The notes under the pieces: generated by a model | What the model was told of the DNA's origin: nothing | The model's input: the letters and a program-made list of their open reading frames with translations, nothing else | Databases searched by the model: none | In this document: in pieces, positions 16,096 to 17,627 of the stretch | Position numbering within the stretch: the stretch's first letter is position 1 | Layout of the letters: every line of letters starts with the position of its first letter | Assembly: GCA_051878085.1 (NCBI GenBank) | Contig: JBJEJN010000050.1 | Location: 1 to 17,627, forward strand | Direction: 5' to 3' | DNA length: 17,627 nucleotides | From: SFTH01 sp051878085 | GTDB lineage: Bacteria > Bacillota > Clostridia > Christensenellales > Aristaeellaceae | Translations under genes and position numbers: made by a program

Positions 16096-16116
16096 ACAAA
16101 TATATGGGTTTGCATA
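16088..16116 (-). promoter_or_regulatory. Possible livJ promoter
   Basis: The minus strand has TATAAT (16093 to 16088) 17 bases from a poor -35, TATGCA (16116 to 16111; three of six matches). It overlaps the rightward -10, so the two promoters could not be used at once. The weak -35 leaves this tentative. Confidence 0.35.
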
Positions 16117-16146
16117 GTCCAAATGTTCAACAATCCTACAATGCTT

Positions 16147-16195
16147 AATTTGTGGATTTTTGACAAATTTCATCATACCATTCTATTCGAATGGT
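16147..16195. promoter_or_regulatory. Two palindromes, candidate GntR operators
   Basis: Inverted repeat AATTTGT-N9-ACAAATT (16147-16169) and inverted repeat ACCATTC-N5-GAATGGT (16177-16195). The second extends outward as CATCA/TGATG with a two-base bulge. Both lie between the divergent promoters and the GntR start, inside its predicted leader. GntR/FCD proteins usually bind short palindromes in such places and repress themselves and the adjacent operon. Which palindrome is used cannot be told. Confidence 0.4.
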
Positions 16196-16245
16196 GATGT
16201 AATGCGATGAGAGGTTAAGCCTCGGAAGCTGTGAGGGGGATAAAC

Positions 16246-16938
16246 ATGGATAGGACGGTTCTGAAAACGGTGTCCACGGTCGAAGCGGTATCGGATATGC
16301 TGGAGAATGACATCTACACGCTGCACTACATGATGGGCGAAAAGATCAAGGAAGTGGAGCTGGTGGAGCGCTACAACGTGAGCCGCAATACGATCCGCGA
16401 GGCGATGGCCTATCTGGTCTCCAAGGGGCTTCTCGAGAAAATTGCCAATAAGGGCATTTACGTCAAGGAGATCCTGCCGGACGACATTGCGGAGATCTTC
16501 CAGCTGCGTGAGCTGCTGGAGGGCGAGGCCATCCGGCGAATCGTGGCGTGCGGCACGGTCTCTGACCGGCTCTGTGAACTGGCAGACGAAGTATCGCGCT
16601 TCAATCCGGATGCGGAGCCGTATGCCAACCGCAACGCGGACATCGCCTTCCATCGCTTTTTGGTGGAGTCTGCGGGAAGCACGCGCCTGATCAACCTCTA
16701 CGACAATATTCTTTCGGAGGTGAAGCTCTGCATCTTCCAGGCCTGTGCCTTCGTTCCAGGTCGTCCGGAAAACACCGTATTGCACTACAAGCTTGTGAAT
16801 GCAATGAAGGAGCAGAATGTGGACAAGGCGCTGGATTATCTGTCCACGCACATTGAAAGTGCGATTGAAACATATAAAATCGGCATAGTGAATCATCAAA
16901 AGGCATTACAGTCTCGTGAAGCTTCTGCCACCAATTAA
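16246..16938 (+). CDS. GntR-family transcriptional regulator, FCD (FadR) subgroup
   Basis: Ligand-responsive regulator, 230 residues, divergent from the liv/aldolase operon that it most likely controls. Winged helix-turn-helix at about 8-75 (VERYNVSRNTIREAMAYL, then KGLLEKIANKGIYV). FCD all-helical domain at about 80-215 with the metal ligands visible: D132 and H136 (NADIAFHRFL), H180 (VLHYKLV) and H202 (THIES). FCD effectors are commonly organic acids or sugar acids, which fits the operon. I chose ATG 16246 with GAGGGGG ahead; GTG 16231 lies in that ribosome site. Confidence 0.93.
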   Translation: MDRTVLKTVSTVEAVSDMLENDIYTLHYMMGEKIKEVELVERYNVSRNTIREAMAYLVSKGLLEKIANKGIYVKEILPDDIAEIFQLRELLEGEAIRRIVACGTVSDRLCELADEVSRFNPDAEPYANRNADIAFHRFLVESAGSTRLINLYDNILSEVKLCIFQACAFVPGRPENTVLHYKLVNAMKEQNVDKALDYLSTHIESAIETYKIGIVNHQKALQSREASATN

Positions 16939-17025
16939 GTGTACCTGTGCTTTGTAAATCCCTCTTGCCTATATGTATGTTTATTGGCATTATCAGTTTA
17001 TTCTATTATCACAGATACTGTCTTG

Positions 17026-17060
17026 CAGCAGATGGTTTTCAGAATCATCTGCTGTATTTC
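17026..17060 (+). terminator. Likely terminator after the GntR gene
   Basis: Perfect 9-bp stem CAGCAGATG/CATCTGCTG (17026-17034, 17046-17054), loop of 11 bases, followed by TATTTC. The T run is short, so termination may be partial. Confidence 0.5.
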
Positions 17061-17219
17061 AACGATCTGCATCCTGATCAAGCCGCTTCTCACCCTTTCC
17101 TGCCTTTCAACTGTATTCCCATTCGATCATAGGCACCGTTCGCTCCGCATCTGTTCTTCCCGCAGTTTCTGGATGACGAAATCCCGAAAGAACGGGAACG
17201 GGGCGTGTTCATGGCCATC

Positions 17220-17269
17220 ATTATGCTCACCAAATGTGTGTAGTTATGGGTGTTTGGTGAGCGCATAAT
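17220..17269. repeat. Long imperfect hairpin across the pseudogene stop
   Basis: Arms ATTATG-CTCACCAAA (17220-17234) and TTTGGTGAG-CG-CATAAT (17253-17269) pair over 15 bp with a two-base bulge and an 18-base loop. It surrounds the TAG stop of the phage-gene remnant. No T run follows. It may be chance within coding remains or a scar of a rearrangement. Confidence 0.4.
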
Positions 17270-17275
17270 CACCGA

Positions 17276-17328
17276 GAGAGCTCTCAGCCAACGGAGAAAT
17301 ACGTGGGTTGAGAGCTATTTTCATATTC
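17276..17328 (-). repeat. Dispersed ~50-base repeat, copy 2 (inverted relative to copy 1)
   Basis: Read on the minus strand this matches 7484-7536: GAATATGAAAA, then GCTCTCAACCCACG, ATTTCTCCGT and TGAGAGCT, differing at five bases and one gap. The stem is shorter here (AGCTCTCA/TGAGAGCT) and the T run is lost, so it is a poorer terminator. Read on the plus strand it lies in the phage-gene remnant. Confidence 0.75.
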
Positions 17329-17414
17329 AGTGGTGTATGAAATAATTCATTGACAATCTTCCTGTCAAGGCTCTCAATAATGGCCGAATCACGCCTCGAA
17401 AAGTTTACCATTAA

Positions 17415-17549
17415 GAAGCTGATGAGAGCCTTTCCCTTGTCGAGAATGCCGCACACATTGGCCTGCCCGTCCCGGAGAAGCTCAAGGACGTGCTTGCCCA
17501 ACTGCACAACCGGGAGGACAAGGACATTACGAACGACCCGGGCGAATGA
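17415..17549 (+). pseudogene. C-terminal fragment of a phage holin
   Basis: The frame after stop 17412-17414 reads EADESLSLVENAAHIGLPVP, then EKLKDVLAQLHNRED and so on to TGA 17547-17549. This resembles the C-terminus of the phage holin family with a typical ANEALSILEN, IGLPVPEKLKDVLEQL ending. The membrane segments that make a holin work are absent, and no start codon exists in frame, so it is a dead remnant. A terminator follows directly, as expected for the original gene end. The assignment is from remembered family patterns, not a search. Confidence 0.6.
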
Positions 17550-17574
17550 CCATCGTCCATCAGTCAAACCGCCG

Positions 17575-17612
17575 CCGCGATTCGGATTCTCTCCGGATCG
17601 CGGATTATTTTT
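17575..17612 (+). terminator. Intrinsic terminator after the holin remnant
   Basis: 11-bp stem CCGCGATTCGG/CCGGATCGCGG (17575-17585, 17593-17603; one G-T wobble) with a seven-base loop, followed by ATTATTTTT. A strong rightward terminator. Confidence 0.75.
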
Positions 17613-17618
17613 GCATTT

Positions 17619-17627
17619 GAGGAGGTT
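17619..17627 (+). promoter_or_regulatory. Ribosome binding site at the window edge
   Basis: GAGGAGGTT is a near-perfect Shine-Dalgarno sequence ending the window, so a rightward gene probably starts within about ten bases beyond it. Confidence 0.5.

Larger units (their letters stand above)
17133..17341 (+). pseudogene. Remnant of a DUF4406/DUF7768-type phage gene with internal stop
   Basis: In one frame the sequence reads APFAPHLFFPQFLDDEIPKE and then RERGVFMAIIMLTKCV, a stop (TAG 17244-17246), then LWVFGERIITERALSQRRN to a stop at 17339-17341. This follows the layout I know from small phage proteins of the DUF4406/DUF7768 group (PIAPHLLFPQFLDD, then KCDELWVFG). The N-terminal part is missing and a stop lies just before (17130-17132). 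Upstream residues CIPIRS in the same frame may be the broken link. An imperfect palindrome (17220-17269) spans the stop. The 3' part coincides with repeat copy 2. Family from memory; moderately sure. Confidence 0.55.

Noticed and set aside
17244..17567. Minus-strand open frame at the right end (107 codons), first considered as a recombinase tail
   Set aside because: No family motif could be confirmed, and the plus strand here carries recognisable phage-gene remnants instead.
1..17627. CRISPR array, tRNA or riboswitch
   Set aside because: No regularly spaced repeats, cloverleaf-like segments or conserved riboswitch cores were seen, including in the leaders of the two operons.

Overview
The window looks like a chromosomal segment of a moderately GC-rich Bacillota, most likely a gut-type clostridial lineage. 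The evidence is strong AGGAGG-type ribosome binding sites, sigma-A-like promoters, a YesN/AraC-type response regulator and binding proteins starting MKKLIAL. Genus cannot be told from this sequence. No rRNA, tRNA, CRISPR array, insertion sequence or intact transposase was seen.

Left part (1-7299). A response regulator of the CheY-AraC (YesN) type runs leftward off the window edge (1-1364). Divergent from it is a five-gene rightward operon: a fused double ATPase of RbsA type (1584-3086), an RbsC-like permease (3097-4035), a periplasmic-type sugar-binding protein (4082-5200), a second, different RbsC-like permease (5279-6244) and a nucleoside-hydrolase-fold enzyme (6241-7299). Together they look like an import-and-cleave module for a ribosyl-type compound, probably induced through the response regulator. 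The ligand is not known.

Middle (7300-7683). A convergent junction holds three hairpins, one of them a strong bidirectional terminator, plus a frameshifted tiny reading frame.

Right-centre (7684-16033, leftward). A nine-gene operon read livJ, livH, livM, livG, livF, then an Ldh_2-family oxidoreductase, a KDPG-aldolase-family enzyme, an aldo/keto reductase and an iron-type alcohol dehydrogenase of GldA type. Genes are packed with 4-bp overlaps or gaps of a few bases. I infer uptake of an organic or sugar-derived acid by a LIV-type transporter, followed by redox adjustment and aldol cleavage to pyruvate and an aldehyde. The aldolase has two changed residues in the phosphate pocket, so the substrate is probably not phosphorylated. 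A GntR/FCD regulator (16246-16938) is divergent from livJ, with overlapping promoters and palindromes between them.

Right end (16939-17627). There is no intact gene. It holds decayed phage genes: a DUF4406/DUF7768-like remnant with a stop, and the C-terminus of a phage holin followed by a terminator. A ribosome binding site lies at the very edge for a gene outside the window. A roughly 50-base sequence here also occurs, inverted, at the convergent junction near 7500, so the pair brackets the liv/aldolase/GntR block.
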